Assembly: GCA_002049455.2 (NCBI GenBank) | Contig: KV918976.1 | Coordinates: forward strand, 1-64,000 | Direction of reading: 5' to 3' | Source: Porphyra umbilicalis | Taxonomy: Eukaryota > Rhodophyta > Bangiophyceae > Bangiales > Bangiaceae | DNA: 64,000 nt | Shown here: piece after piece, positions 1-10,889 of the stretch | Layout of the letters: each line of letters opens with the position of its first letter | Numbering within the stretch: the stretch's first letter is position 1 | Notes under the pieces: generated by a model | Databases searched by the model: none | Seen by the model: only the letters and a program-made list of their open reading frames with translations | What the model was told of the DNA's origin: nothing | Translations under genes and position numbers: made by a program

Positions 1-1411
1 CCAGCCGGCCGGGCCGGGCGGCGCGGCGTGGTCCGTCGGCCAGCCGGCGGGCGCGCCGGGGCCGGCGGCAGCAACGAGGCGGGCGGCATTGCTGCCGGTG
101 CGCCGTCGTGGACAGTGGCGCCGTGGCCACACCTGTCGTGTGTGCGGTCTGTGGCGTCCCCCTCGAGGGGTGACATTTGCTGCCGAGGGCGGGCTCAGCA
201 GAGATACAAAAAGACAAAACAAAAGCAGTGTGATCATCGAGGAGTGGGAGGATGCACACGGGAGGAGAAACAAAATGCAAGGAGTGTAGGCGGAGAGGCA
301 GGTTGACAGCGGCAATGACAGCCACCGGCGGCGCCACTGGTACGTCTCGCCCACTCGCCAGCTCGCTCGCCCACCCACCCGCCCGCCTGTCGTGGATCGG
401 CAATCACGCCCGGGCGGCGGGGACAAAGGAGCAGCAACGACGGTAAGAACACGCGGAAGCGACACGCGGCGGCAGTGGTTGCGAGGCGCGCCGCGGCGCG
501 CCGCCGCCGTTTAGGCGGGCTGCCGGCCGGCCGCCGCCGCGGTCCGTGTAGAACCACCACGGCAGAGCGACACCGCCCCGCGCAGAGGCGGCGGTACCAG
601 CCGTGAGGGGCACGCCGGCGCCCGGCCTTGGCAACTTGGACGGCGAGAGGAAGAGCAGCAGCGGGGCGCACCAGCGGGTGGGCGGCGGGGGTTGGGATGG
701 CGGCTCAACCACCGTCGGGCGGGCTGCGGTGCCGGCGGCGATGGCGCGTCGCGCCCGTCACGCCCGCTACGACGAGCAACAGGTGGGGCGGGTTCCGCCG
801 CGCGCGCACACAGCACGGTCAAGCACCAGAAAAAAAAAATAAGCAAACCCGAGGGCGGCGGCGCCGTCGGTCGCTGGGGGCTCCACGGGCGCAGCTACCG
901 ACGTGTCGGCGCCCGGCGGTCAGCCGCCCCCTGACGTCACGGTCGCCACGCCAGGCGGCAGAGCGGTCCAGGGTACAACCTGGCAGGCGCGTGCAGGCCG
1001 CCCGCCAACGACCGTTTGCGACCCGCCGACAGCCGCCAGCCGCAGGTCGGTGGTCTCATCTCGCCGCCGACGCCCGCCCTGCAGCCGCGGCTGGCGCTCC
1101 CGACGCCCATGACGGGTGCGTGCGTCCACGTGCCTCCGCGGCGGCGGATCACCCTGCCCCCACCGCGGCACGCGTAAGCGCCTTGGCCACGTCACGGGCG
1201 GACGCCATCCACCGACGCGGTGGGCAGGCCGCCGCGGCGTGGGTTGGCGCGCGCGGCGCCGGCGTCAAAGCACACGCCCCACACAGGGGACGGGGGCGGC
1301 GACCCGACATCGGGTGCTCCCACGGTACCGCCGCGGCCGCGAGACGGCAAGGCGCCGCAGGACCGCCCGTGGAGCGGCGCGTCTCGGCGGCAGCGCGGCA
1401 ACATTGCCTCC
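1..1411. other. GC-rich stretch without a recognisable gene
   Basis: Very GC-rich sequence in which several frames stay open on both strands simply because stop codons are rare. The possible translations are Arg/Ala/Pro/Gly-rich with no domain or motif. I see no promoter or RNA gene. It lies downstream of the minus-strand receptor gene that ends at 1412 and may hold its 3' flank. Confidence 0.6.
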
Positions 1412-4400
1412 TCAACCGTGCTTGGCGAGGAGCCGAGGGAGGAAAAGGACAATCAGGAGAGCCACGCTGAACAAAAGGGCTGCGAGCACGGACGTCAAAG
1501 AGAACGTGAGTGGGAGGGGGCCGGAACGAGCGCGACCATGTGCTCGAATGGACTGTAAGGTCCGGCCGTACAACACAGCATCAGGGTGCCTCGGGCCCAA
1601 GTGGGCCACGGCTCTGGCGAGGGCGCCATCCTTTTCCGGGTCGTGCTCCCCTGTCGACACGACATACTTGCTCCACCGCCCGGTAGAGCGTCAGCGCCTC
1701 GTTGTACTTGCCGAGGTCTTTCAGGACGCCAGCAATGCTACTCTTCGTGTCGAGCACGCTGGGGGTGGTCCTCCCCGAGCGCGAAGACCCTCTTCCGCTC
1801 CAACACCTGGTACAGCGTCAGCGCCTCGTCGTACTCGCCGAGGTCTTTCAGCACGCCGGCAATGCTGTGCCGCGTGTGAAGCACGCTGGGGTGGTCCTCC
1901 CCCAACGCGACGACGCTCTTCCGCTCCACCACCGGATACAGCGTCAGCGCCTCGTTGACTCGCCGAGGTGTTGCAGCACGCCGGCAATGCTGTGCTGCGC
2001 GGTGAGCACGCTGGGGTGGTTCTCCCCCAGCGCGACGACCCTCTTCCGCTCCACCACCCGGTACAGAGTCAGCGCCTCGTTGTACTCGCCGTAGTGTTCC
2101 AGCACGACGGCAATGTTGTGCTGCGTGTCGAGCACGCTGGGGTGGTCCTCCCCCAACGCGACGACGCTTTTCCGCGCCACCTCCCGGTACATCGTCAGCG
2201 CCTCGTTGTACTCGCCGAGATGTCTCAGCACGCCGGCAATGTTGTGCTGCATTGTGAGCACGCTGGGGTGGTCCTCCCCCAGCGCGACGACGCTTTTCCG
2301 CTCCACAACTCGGTACAGCGTCAGCGCCTCGTTGTACTCGCCGAGGTCTTCCAGGATGCCGGCAATATTGTGCTGCGTGTCGAGCACGCTGGGGTGGTCC
2401 TCCCCCAGCGCGACGACCACCTTCCGCTCCACAACCCTGTACAGCGTCAGCGCCTCGTCGTACTTGCCCAGCTTCGACAGCATGAAAGCAATGTTGTGCT
2501 GCGTGGTGAACACGCTGGGGTGGTCCTCCCCCAGCGCGACGACCCTCTTCCGCTCTACCACCCGGTACAGCGTCAGAGCCTCGCTGTACTTGCCGAGGTC
2601 ATTCAGCACGCCGGCAATGCTGCTCTGCGTGTCGAGCACGCTGGGGTGGTCCTCCCCCAGCGCGACGACCCTCTTCCGCTCCACCACCCGATGCAGCGTC
2701 AGCGCCTCGTTGTACTCGCCGAGGTCACTCAGCACGCCGGCAATGTTGTGCTGCGTGGTGAGCACGTTGGGGTGGTCCTCTCCCAACGCGTCGACCCTCT
2801 TCCGCGCCACCTCCCTGTACAGCGTCAGCGCCTCGTCGTACTTGCCCAGCTTCGACAGCATGAAAGCAATGTTGTGCTGCGTGGTGAGCACGCTGGGGTG
2901 GTCCTCCCCCAGCGCGACGACCCTCTTCCGCTCTACCACTCGGCACAGCGTCAGCGCCTCGTTATACTCGCCGAGGTCTTCCAGCACGTTGGCAATGTCT
3001 TGCTGCGAGTCAGCCGTCGAAGTGTGCTCCGACCCGAGGCTCGAGTGTACCTCTGCGTGCAGCGCTTTTGCGATGTCGAGTGCCGCGTGGAGTGCAGAAG
3101 TGCACGTATAGTAGTTGCGCAAGCCGTCCATCAGTGTCCAACGCCCATTGTCCTCTAGGTTGTCCGCGCCACCCACACACGTTTCGATTCCCGGCTGGAC
3201 CAGCAAGGCCTCAGTGTGCGGCGCGACGGCCTGCCAAGAGGTCCACGTCGCACAGTTGTTCTTCGAGAAGCCGGCCGTCATCGCGAGCAGCTTGTTGACC
3301 AAGCCGTCAGCCACCCGCTGCCGCACGTCCGTCGCCATCTGCGCGAGCGCCACCGCCTGCACCAGTCGGTGGATGGACAGCAGACCCGGCCCCGGGTAGG
3401 TCACGATGGCCAAGTCCCACAGCCGGTCGGTCTCGGCGCCATCGCCGAGCACGAGGTCGCGCGGCGCCTTGTCCGGGGCGAGCATGGCCAGTCGCTCAAG
3501 CGTGCGGTAGTTGGCCGCATCGAGCTCCCCGCACGCCGTCAACAGAGCACCCACCACCGACTCGCGGCGCGCATAGTCGGGCAGGTCCGGCACGTTCAGC
3601 GCGCGGGCCGACGGGGCGTTGCCCCGCACGCTCTTGAGCACATCTGAAAACCCGGCGCCGCTGCGCTTGGCGTAGGCCGCCAACACGTGCACGGCCAGCG
3701 GCAGATGCCCCACCTCGGCGCACAGGTCAATGGCGGCATCCAGCTCAATATCCACGTCCACTCTGCTTCCGTCCCATCTGCGGACGTCGCGCCTGCTGAC
3801 CAGGCCCAGCAGAAGCATCGACTCGCCAGGCGTGAACGGATTCAGCGGCAGCGCAGCGGCATCGGGAAATTTGCTCGCATCCCGAGCGGTGAAGACACAG
3901 CGGTGGCACCCGCCCCACGGTATAAAGCGCTTCAGGTCATGAAAGCTCTCGGCATTGTCAAACACCAGCAGCGTCCCGCGTCCGGGTAACCTCCCAAGGA
4001 AGGCCGTCACCGCCTGCGCCCGCTCTGCCATCGAACGGCCGTCGGGCCTCGTGTGCAGCACGTGCAGCTCCGTGCCGAGTTCGACCAGGTCGGCCTCGAC
4101 ATGGCCAACGTGCTCCGCTCGGAGCCACACGATGAGGCTGTAGGCGCCCGACTCGCACTGCAGGTGCGCCCATTTGGTCACGAGCATGCTCTTGCCGACG
4201 CCGGGGAGACCCGTCGAAGCCACCACCGTCATGCCGCCCGCCTCCACGTTGTCACTCAGGAGCTTCATCGCTTCCACGCGGCCAACAAAGTGCTTGGGCT
4301 TGTCCGGCAGCTTGAACGACCGCCGCTTCTGGTGCACAACCGGCTTCATCTCCCTCCACGGGGACGCGTCGCCCAGCCGCTCATGAACAACCGACAGCCG

Positions 4401-5042
4401 CACTGCGCACTTGTTCTTGCCGGACTTGTGGGCGCTCACGTGCACCGCAAAGGCGTGGCACTTGGAGTCGAGGAGCATGCCGCCCGATGAGCCTGCCGCG
4501 GTCGCCCCTTGGTACCGCACTATCCACGGCATCGCCGCCGCCGCCGCGGAAGACTCGCCCCGCACCAGCTGGCCGCGTGCTTCCACCACCAGGTCCGCGG
4601 CCCCACTTGGGTGGTGCAAAAGCGTAAAAAGGCCGTCATCACTAACGTCGTCGGCGCAGGCCGGGGTCAGCTCGCACGGTACAGGTTGCGCGGGGAAGCG
4701 GCGCTCCGCCGGCAAGAAGACCACGGCCACGTCGGGCGGCTCGTTCGCCCCGTCGCCCTCCTCCGCAGGCACGAGCAAGACACGCGCGCCGATCAGGTCT
4801 ACCTCCTCTCTGCCCTGGACGATGGCCGTCACGTGGCCCGTCACCTCCCCATCCACCCCCCCTTCCCCAGCGGTCATACTGCCCTCGAGCACGTGGCGGG
4901 CCGTCACCAGCGCCGCGGTGGCGTCATTGCGCACCACAAAGCCGGTGCCGGTCTTCGTGTTGCCGCCCACTTGTAGGAGGCACACCGCCTGCTTGCACGA
5001 GTCCAGCTTCCAGGCCCAGTCCATGTTGCAGGCGCCGTCCAT
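1412..5042 (-). pseudogene. STAND receptor: trypsin-like protease, NB-ARC NTPase, TPR array, C-terminal membrane anchor (three frameshifts near the 3' end)
   Basis: From the ATG at 5042 the first frame runs 1032 codons to 1944. Residues about 20-230 are a trypsin-like serine protease with a complete triad: His50 in TARHVL, Asp104 in PDVAVV, Ser186 in GSSGG. An NB-ARC/STAND ATPase follows: P-loop GLPGVGKS at 278-285, Walker B LLVFDN at 358-363, sensor-like CVFTARD at 382-388 and GHLPLAV at 445-451. A helical region leads to kinesin-light-chain-type TPRs of 42 residues each, eight intact. Comparison between repeats shows a missing base near 1955, an extra G near 1765 and two missing bases near 1670. 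Across these the TPRs continue to about eleven and end in a hydrophobic segment encoded near 1420-1500. By family, such proteins sense a ligand through the TPRs, oligomerise with ATP and activate the N-terminal effector; here that role is inferred. An open frame extends upstream to 5288, so the start is uncertain. The indels could be assembly errors. Confidence 0.85.
1680..3010 (-). repeat. 126-bp tandem array encoding TPRs
   Basis: About eleven direct repeats of 126 bp (42 codons). Phase markers such as CTGGGGTGGTCCTCCCC recur exactly 126 bp apart, for example at 2137 and 2263. Units differ mainly at the codons after the EDHPSVL motif and in the helix turn before LGEYNEALTLY. The near identity at DNA level implies recent expansion or gene conversion. 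The antisense strand is also largely open through the array, which is a by-product of the repeat composition. Confidence 0.95.
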
Positions 5043-6666
5043 GCTGGTCACAGGCACCGCATGTAGCGGCAGGGCCGACGCCGCTGGAACAAGACGCACA
5101 GGGAGGCAGGCACAGTGCTGGGCCGTAGAGCCGACGACGCTACAGCACGAAGCACACCGAGGCACCACCGCTGCGCAAAGGGCAGAAACACAACGCCGAC
5201 GGACTGACCGCGACCTGGCACTCGCCGTCGACAGCACAGCTCGGTCCAGCACAGAGGCGCGTCGCCAGCGCGCACAACATTGCTGCACAGTCGGGCGAGA
5301 ACCACGACCATGCGCTGTACCTTAGAATCGGGACATCGGCATGCACACGGCAGTGTGCACGAGGGATGTCCAATCTGATGGTCGAGCCAAACCGGTTAAA
5401 CCGATTTTCGGTACGACTCATGAGCGATTCTAAACCGTGTCGTAGTTTGCCGTAAAACCTTATGGATAATCTGTAACTACAGAGTCATCACTCGAATCCA
5501 TTCAGCCGAGGAACTCGGCTGTACTCTACTGGTCAAGATGGCCAACACTGGGTGTGTGAAACGCTGTGTTCAAGCTGATAGAGTCACTTTCCGCTGATGT
5601 CGCACCCTGACGCACATGACAGGCATACAGGAACAAATATGCGTGCCACGACGGGAAATCATAGGAAGCCCCCCAAGGACAGGTGGGCTAGTAGCGAACC
5701 TTCTTTTTTTCAACTTGTTGATGGCCCTGTTCTGGACCGAAGTGCGTTCAGAACCTTTGCCGCGGGGTGGTATAGTACGGGCGCGGGCGCGATGGCCGCG
5801 CCCGCAGAGGAGACGTCGCACGCCAGATGATCGTGCCTATCGTCCTTTTCGGACGCAAATCGCATCGTGGCGATTTGATAGGCATCGCCCCATGGCGAAA
5901 CCGGCCTCGCGGATAGCATTGGGGGTCACAATGCAATGCCGGATCGGCCGCCGCGATGCGACGCAATTATTTGTTTTAATTTGTTCCGAGAGTGGTGGGT
6001 AGTCTAAGCCACCTCAGGATGTGGCTTCGAGGGACGTGAGTGTCTGTCTGCTTATGCCAGACAGGAGTCAGTGCTGACACACTATGCCAAGTCAAAGAAA
6101 GCAGGGCGGGCTGTGAAGGGGGGTGAGCGGGGGACCATAGACGGCCGAGAATCAACAGAGCTGAGCAACGTATGCTACAATTCTTGACTACGTTCTCATC
6201 ACACCCCAATGCCGAAAGCTCTGAGAGGACGGCCAAGGCGTTCCTGTACCAAATATACAAACCACAGCGTGGGAGCACCAAGAAACCATTCTTTGGGGCA
6301 AGAGAGGGCTGGAGAAATCACCTGCTGCGTGCTCGGAAGCAGCACAGGAGTGTGAGTGTGCTGTCTTCAGGGGGTCTGCCAAGCAAATGGAATGTGACCG
6401 CCGTATGGAGCTTCGTTTTGTCCGACGTGCGCAACAAGAATGAACCTGGCGCACCGGCAAACATGGTCTGATGCTGCATCCGAGCGGTGGGTCTTGAAGT
6501 GAGGCGGCTCCGCCACCCGCTCGGTCGGCGGCGTGCGCCCCCGCCTCTGTCACACCCCCTGCCCTGTGAGCCCCGTCGAAAATCCCCGAGTGCGCGGAGT
6601 AGCGACGGTCGAGCCACCACCGCCACCATGGTGGAGTGGTACCACTCCGCTTGGCGGAGCGGCGAG
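5043..6666. other. Intergenic stretch with one strong hairpin
   Basis: No convincing gene. Positions 5834-5884 form a nested hairpin: outer arms TGCCTATC and GATAGGCA, inner arms AAATCGC and GCGATTT around a 6-nt loop. A short plus-strand frame (6172-6471, about 99 codons) has an ATG but no recognisable domain. Base composition is less GC-rich than the flanks, as expected for intergenic DNA. Confidence 0.5.
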
Positions 6667-6718
6667 GACGGCCCTTACTTCCGTCCTGTTGAGGTAGCGC
6701 CCTAAATTGTGGTACTAC
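6667..6718 (+). repeat. Putative gypsy LTR 3' segment (shared with 55550-55601)
   Basis: A 52-bp segment running from GACGGCC to GGTACTAC recurs with few changes at 55550-55601. It sits just upstream of a tRNA-like primer site and a gag-like frame, so I read it as the conserved end of an LTR. The 5' limit of the LTR cannot be set from this window. Confidence 0.5.
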
Positions 6719-6782
6719 ATTCGGCGCTCCGGCAGAGACCGAACGCACGCACGCTATGCGTGTCGCGGATCGACACTTCTTT

Positions 6783-6799
6783 TGGTACCAGAGTCGGGG
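6783..6799 (+). other. Putative primer-binding site of the gypsy element
   Basis: TGGTACCAGAGTCGGGG resembles the usual initiator tRNA-Met 3'-end primer site TGGTATCAGAGC with two changes. It lies between the putative LTR end and the gag-like region, the expected position. The match is short, so this is tentative. Confidence 0.45.
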
Positions 6800-7301
6800 A
6801 CCCTTCGCTGATTGTATTGCGGTGCGGTGACCGAGGACATCCAATCGATACGCAGGCCCCGCTTCCATGGCTCGCGGATCTTCCCCATTTTCCCCGCTTG
6901 AAGCGGGGCGCTCCTCCGTTTGAGATGCCCGGCTGTAGCCGGGTGATGGACACGCCAGCGGCGGGAGACCCCGGGGATACATCGGCCTTGGGCGCCGTGG
7001 CCCCCGTCGGGGGTCTAAGGGCGGTCCCGGTTGGAGGCGGCGGCACGGTGGCGGGTGAGTCGAACTCCCTGCCCGTGGACCCCGGCCGTACGCCGACCAC
7101 CGAGGCTCGCCATCCTTCTGGCGCAGGACGGACGTCCACGCTGATGGAGCCCCTGATGCGTGGCACAAGGGTTCACCCCTCACCCCTGTACGGGGAGCGC
7201 CTGGACGGGGATCGAGTCGACCTATGGATGCGCTGTCGTTGGAATGGGACAAGCGGCACCGAAGGGAATGACAGCGCGCGCTCGGGGTCTCCCAGGAAGA
7301 T

Positions 7302-9250
7302 GTGGCCCGGGCCCGGTGGCAGAGGGCCACTCGAGACCACTGGTCATTGAACACGCTACACGCGGCGGGCGGGTCGGGGCCCAGCCTGCATGTGGTCGGC
7401 GGCGTCGCAGCTCCAGGGCTGTCACGGCCGCCGGCCGACACTGGACATCTGCGCAATCTCTCCCAGGTGCTCCGCGACGCCGTGGAGGAGGCGTCCACCG
7501 CGGCGTTGGACGAGACCCGGATCCTAAGGCGCGGTGTGGCCGTTGCCCTGGCCCTCGCGTCGGCCCAGGAACCATCCCCGGTTTCCGCCAGCGCGGGCGT
7601 ACCGGCGCCCCCGGAACCCGGGTCGGGCACGTCAGCGGGACGCCCCACATCTTGGGGCGCCGCCGGGGGGGGGCCCGCCTCCACGGTGGACGCCGACCAC
7701 GCGGTTGTCGCGGTCGGGGTCGTGGCGGGCCGCCGAGCGTTGGCGTCCGAGGGCGGCCCCCGCGCGCGGTCACTGCCGTCGTCGGCACTCCCGACAGGAC
7801 CCGTCACCCCCTGCATTGGGGCCCCCCTTGACAACCGAGCGCGACGCGAGGCCGCCGGAAACGTCTGCCTACCCCAGCGGGGGGGAATCATCGGACAGCG
7901 ACGGCTCGACCCCCTCCTCCGCGACCGGCAGCGATCTCGGGGCAACGAGCCGTCGTTGACGGGCGCGTGCGGCCGACAAGCGTCCGCAGCGGGCCTTGGT
8001 GCGAGAGGCGCTGCGCGTCCCCGACGGGAGCAGCGGGAGGATACGGTGGTTAACCCCCGCTTTAAGGAGCTCCTGTCGCCGGAGCGGTACCGGCTGACAC
8101 AGCGAGGTGGCCGCCTGCGCCACCCACGAGGCAATTCCATCCGCGGCATCCGCGCGGACGTGAATGCCTTGCTACACACCTCGCGGCAGTTGGCGAGCGA
8201 CACCCCACTGGGGTTGGTGGCTTTCCTCGGGAATTTCTTCAAAGCGTGCGATGGCAGCGGGCTGAACGAGAGGACGGCAGTGACTCAGCTGCAGTACTTC
8301 GTCTCGAGCGCGGTACTCGGGGTGCTTCAGCGCGCAAAGAATACCCACGCCTCGCGGCAGCTTACGTACAAGCGCGCGGTCCGCGCTCTCCTCAACGAGT
8401 AGCGCGACGGGAAGACCTGGTACATCACCTCCAGCCGCTCACGCAAGCGTCCCAGGAGAAGTGGGACGACGAACACGAGTTTGCCAACCGCATCCTCGAT
8501 GGTAACCGTTCCATGGGCTAGGTCTTACAGGAAGCCGAGCTGAAGAGTATCCTACTTAAGGGCGTCGGACGGGAGGTCCGGGCCCTGGGTAGGAACTTCA
8601 ATACTAAGGCAGGGCCGGACCTTTCCCAAGCTACGCAATCTCCTTGCCAAGACGAGAGCAGCTACCCGCCAAGCGCGGGGGGTCAAGCTTCAGGCCAAGC
8701 CCAAGAGACGCACCCCTCGGTCGGCCGGCGGCAAAGAGCGGGAGCCCCTTCGGTCCCGGCCAGCGGCGTCCGTCGCCCTTCCGTGGGGAGCCCCCTCGGC
8801 CGCAGCGGCCCTGGCCGTCACGGATTGTGGTACCGAGGCGGAGCGGGCCGAGTCGGCCGCTGTGCTGACCGCGGCGGCGTAACCCGAGGAGGATGGTCCC
8901 TTGGGCAGCTTCTCGGTACTACCGGTGAACAGTCTGCTACCCGCGTCCGGGTGGCAACAGCAGCTCGAGTGGGGCGGGCGCCCGAAGCTGTACCCTGTCT
9001 GCACGGGGGCGAGGCGCGGGCGCGGCACCCTAGCTCAAGGCACCACGGTGCCCCGGCGGGCATTTACCGTCTTCGCGCACTCGGATCGCCCTCCGCGATT
9101 CCCCTTTGGCGGGGCCCCTCCGCCACGCGGCTATGCCTGGGGCGGCGCACCCGAGTCGGGACCCCTACCTCGGCGGCGGGGGGCCTGCTAGTTTTGCGGC
9201 CACCTGGGACACTGGAGGTGGGAATGCCCCGCCCAGTCCCCCGAGGGACG
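7302..9250 (+). pseudogene. Ty3/gypsy gag remnant, multiple frames, zinc knuckle with stop codon
   Basis: The first frame (7302-8402) ends in a helical segment with the motif FLGNFFKACDGSG. Homology-like sequence then passes to another frame at about 8402-8640, giving LVHHLQPLTQASQEKW and a capsid-like ELKSILLKGVGREVRALG, with a TAG at 8519-8521. A third frame reaches a CCHC knuckle at 9186-9227: the Cys, Cys, His and Cys ligands are all present with the correct 2-4-4 spacing, but TAG at 9189-9191 occupies a spacer position. I infer a capsid-nucleocapsid protein of the gypsy element whose pol lies at 11945-14998 in the same orientation. No protease was found between them. It is decayed beyond function. 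Confidence 0.6.
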
Positions 9251-9559
9251 GGCCCACAGGCGCGCGCTGCACGAAGCCGTCGCGGTGCACCGTAGCGGGC
9301 GGGGATCTTGGCCCCCGGCCCCCTTGCCACTGGGCGCGGGACGGCCGGCCCCGCGCCGGCCGCCGGCAGTTGCCGCCAATGGGTCGGGCCCACCAGGCAT
9401 GGCCGCGTGCGTCCCTGCCGTGGAAACGGACGACCGGGCGTATCTGGACGCTGCGGGCGACGTGGGGGAAAGCTCCTCCGATGAGTGGACCGCAAGCCCC
9501 CCCGACGCGGGCCACGGGGCCGACCCCAGCGCCCACGCCCAGGGAAATGCGTAAGGGGC

Positions 9560-10880
9560 AGGCAGCCCCCTGAATGGGCTGTCCACGGACGTCGTCCGTC
9601 TCAAGGCACACCGGCACTGTTACATCACGGCGACCCGCCTGCGCCAGGTCCGCAAGCGGCGGGCCGCGGCGGGGCTTCCGCCGCCGCCCGCCTTTTGTTC
9701 GCGCATTCTCGCGCGGCGCGGTGGGGCCGGTGGGGCCGCGGTGGACGGGCCGGTCCGCCTCTCCACCCCGGCGGCGCCGGTGGCCGCCGAGGCCGCCCCT
9801 TCTGCCCCGCTGTTCGCTGCGTCGGTACTGGCCCTTAGCCTTTCGGACCCCCGGCCGTGGGGCGGGGGGATGGCATCGCGGCAGACACGCCCACCAATGA
9901 ACACGTGGCGAGGGGGGGCTCCGGCAGCGCCCCGGTGGGCGCGCCCGGCGCGAGCGGGCCCGCTTCCGCTGCCACGCCGCCGCCGTCGCACATGATGCGG
10001 GGGCGCCGAACACCCCGTCCGGGAGCGGCGAAGTGCTGCACCTCAGCCTCCACAACTACCGCATCGTGGCCTCCATGGGCCTCGAAAATCTATCCGTCGT
10101 CGCGTTTGGCGTCTTCGTGTTCTTTTGCTCATCATATTCAAGTTTTGTGGGAGACGGTATGGTCTGGTCACCGCCGGGTTACAGGCTGCCATCTGGTCCA
10201 AGAAGGAGGAGCGTACGGCATGTCTGGGACGAACTCGACCAAAACACCACTTTTTCAGAGAGTCGTTCCTGGTGCTTTGAAGGGTCCTGGGAACGGAAAC
10301 GTAGATCGCTTGGTGTACAGTCGCCTCCTTCCTACTTTTCTCGCCTCTCCAAGTTCACAGACGCCAGATGAGCCGCTACCTCCCCACGGTGCCCTGTCTG
10401 CGTGCTGGCCAAGTATCTGTGTGCGTTGGCTTTTTTACATCTCATACACTCGATAGCAGCTGAATAGCCACACCAGGACGGTCGTAGGATGACCACGGCG
10501 CATTGTGTCCTTTCAGCCAACCCAGCCACCCCAAAATCGTGCGTATGAGTCGCCTGCGGAGAATGCATACTGCCACTGCACTCTAGGTTCTCCCTGAGGG
10601 ACCCGTGAGCTCCCCGCGCACACGTAGCCGTGGCCCATGACAATTTATGGGCGAATGTATAACAAACATACTACACCGACGCCTGCCGCTCCCGCAGCCG
10701 GTTGCTCCCACCCAATAGCCACCACCAGCTGCCCCACCCACAACCGACGGCCGCATACGGATCATCTTAACACGCGCCACCCGCCACCCGCCACCGACGT
10801 CCCGCCCTGCCGCCGAGGGGTTGCCGCCACTGACCGCCTGCCGGGGCGGCGGCCAGCTGAGAGAGATGTGGACAGGGGCG
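9560..10880. other. Stretch between gag remnant and G-rich tract, nothing recognised
   Basis: Proline/Arg-rich open frames on both strands at 9560-10050 look like composition artefacts. From about 10050 to 10640 the sequence is more balanced and shows no aspartic-protease motif, the domain expected here if gag and pol belong to one element. No RNA gene or repeat boundary was identified. Confidence 0.45.
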
Positions 10881-10889
10881 GGGGCGGCG

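Noticed and set aside
1968-3158. Long plus-strand open frames across the TPR array
   Set aside because: They are the antisense of a 126-bp repeat without stops. The minus strand carries the recognised TPR, NB-ARC and protease sequence.
5834-5884. Terminator or riboswitch
   Set aside because: A hairpin in a eukaryotic intergenic region with no adjoining gene; no known RNA family matched.
6172-6471. 99-codon plus-strand frame
   Set aside because: Has an ATG but no recognisable feature; the antisense strand is equally open.
6188-8242. 684-codon minus-strand frame
   Set aside because: Arg/Ser/Pro-rich with no domain, antisense to the gag remnant in very GC-rich DNA.
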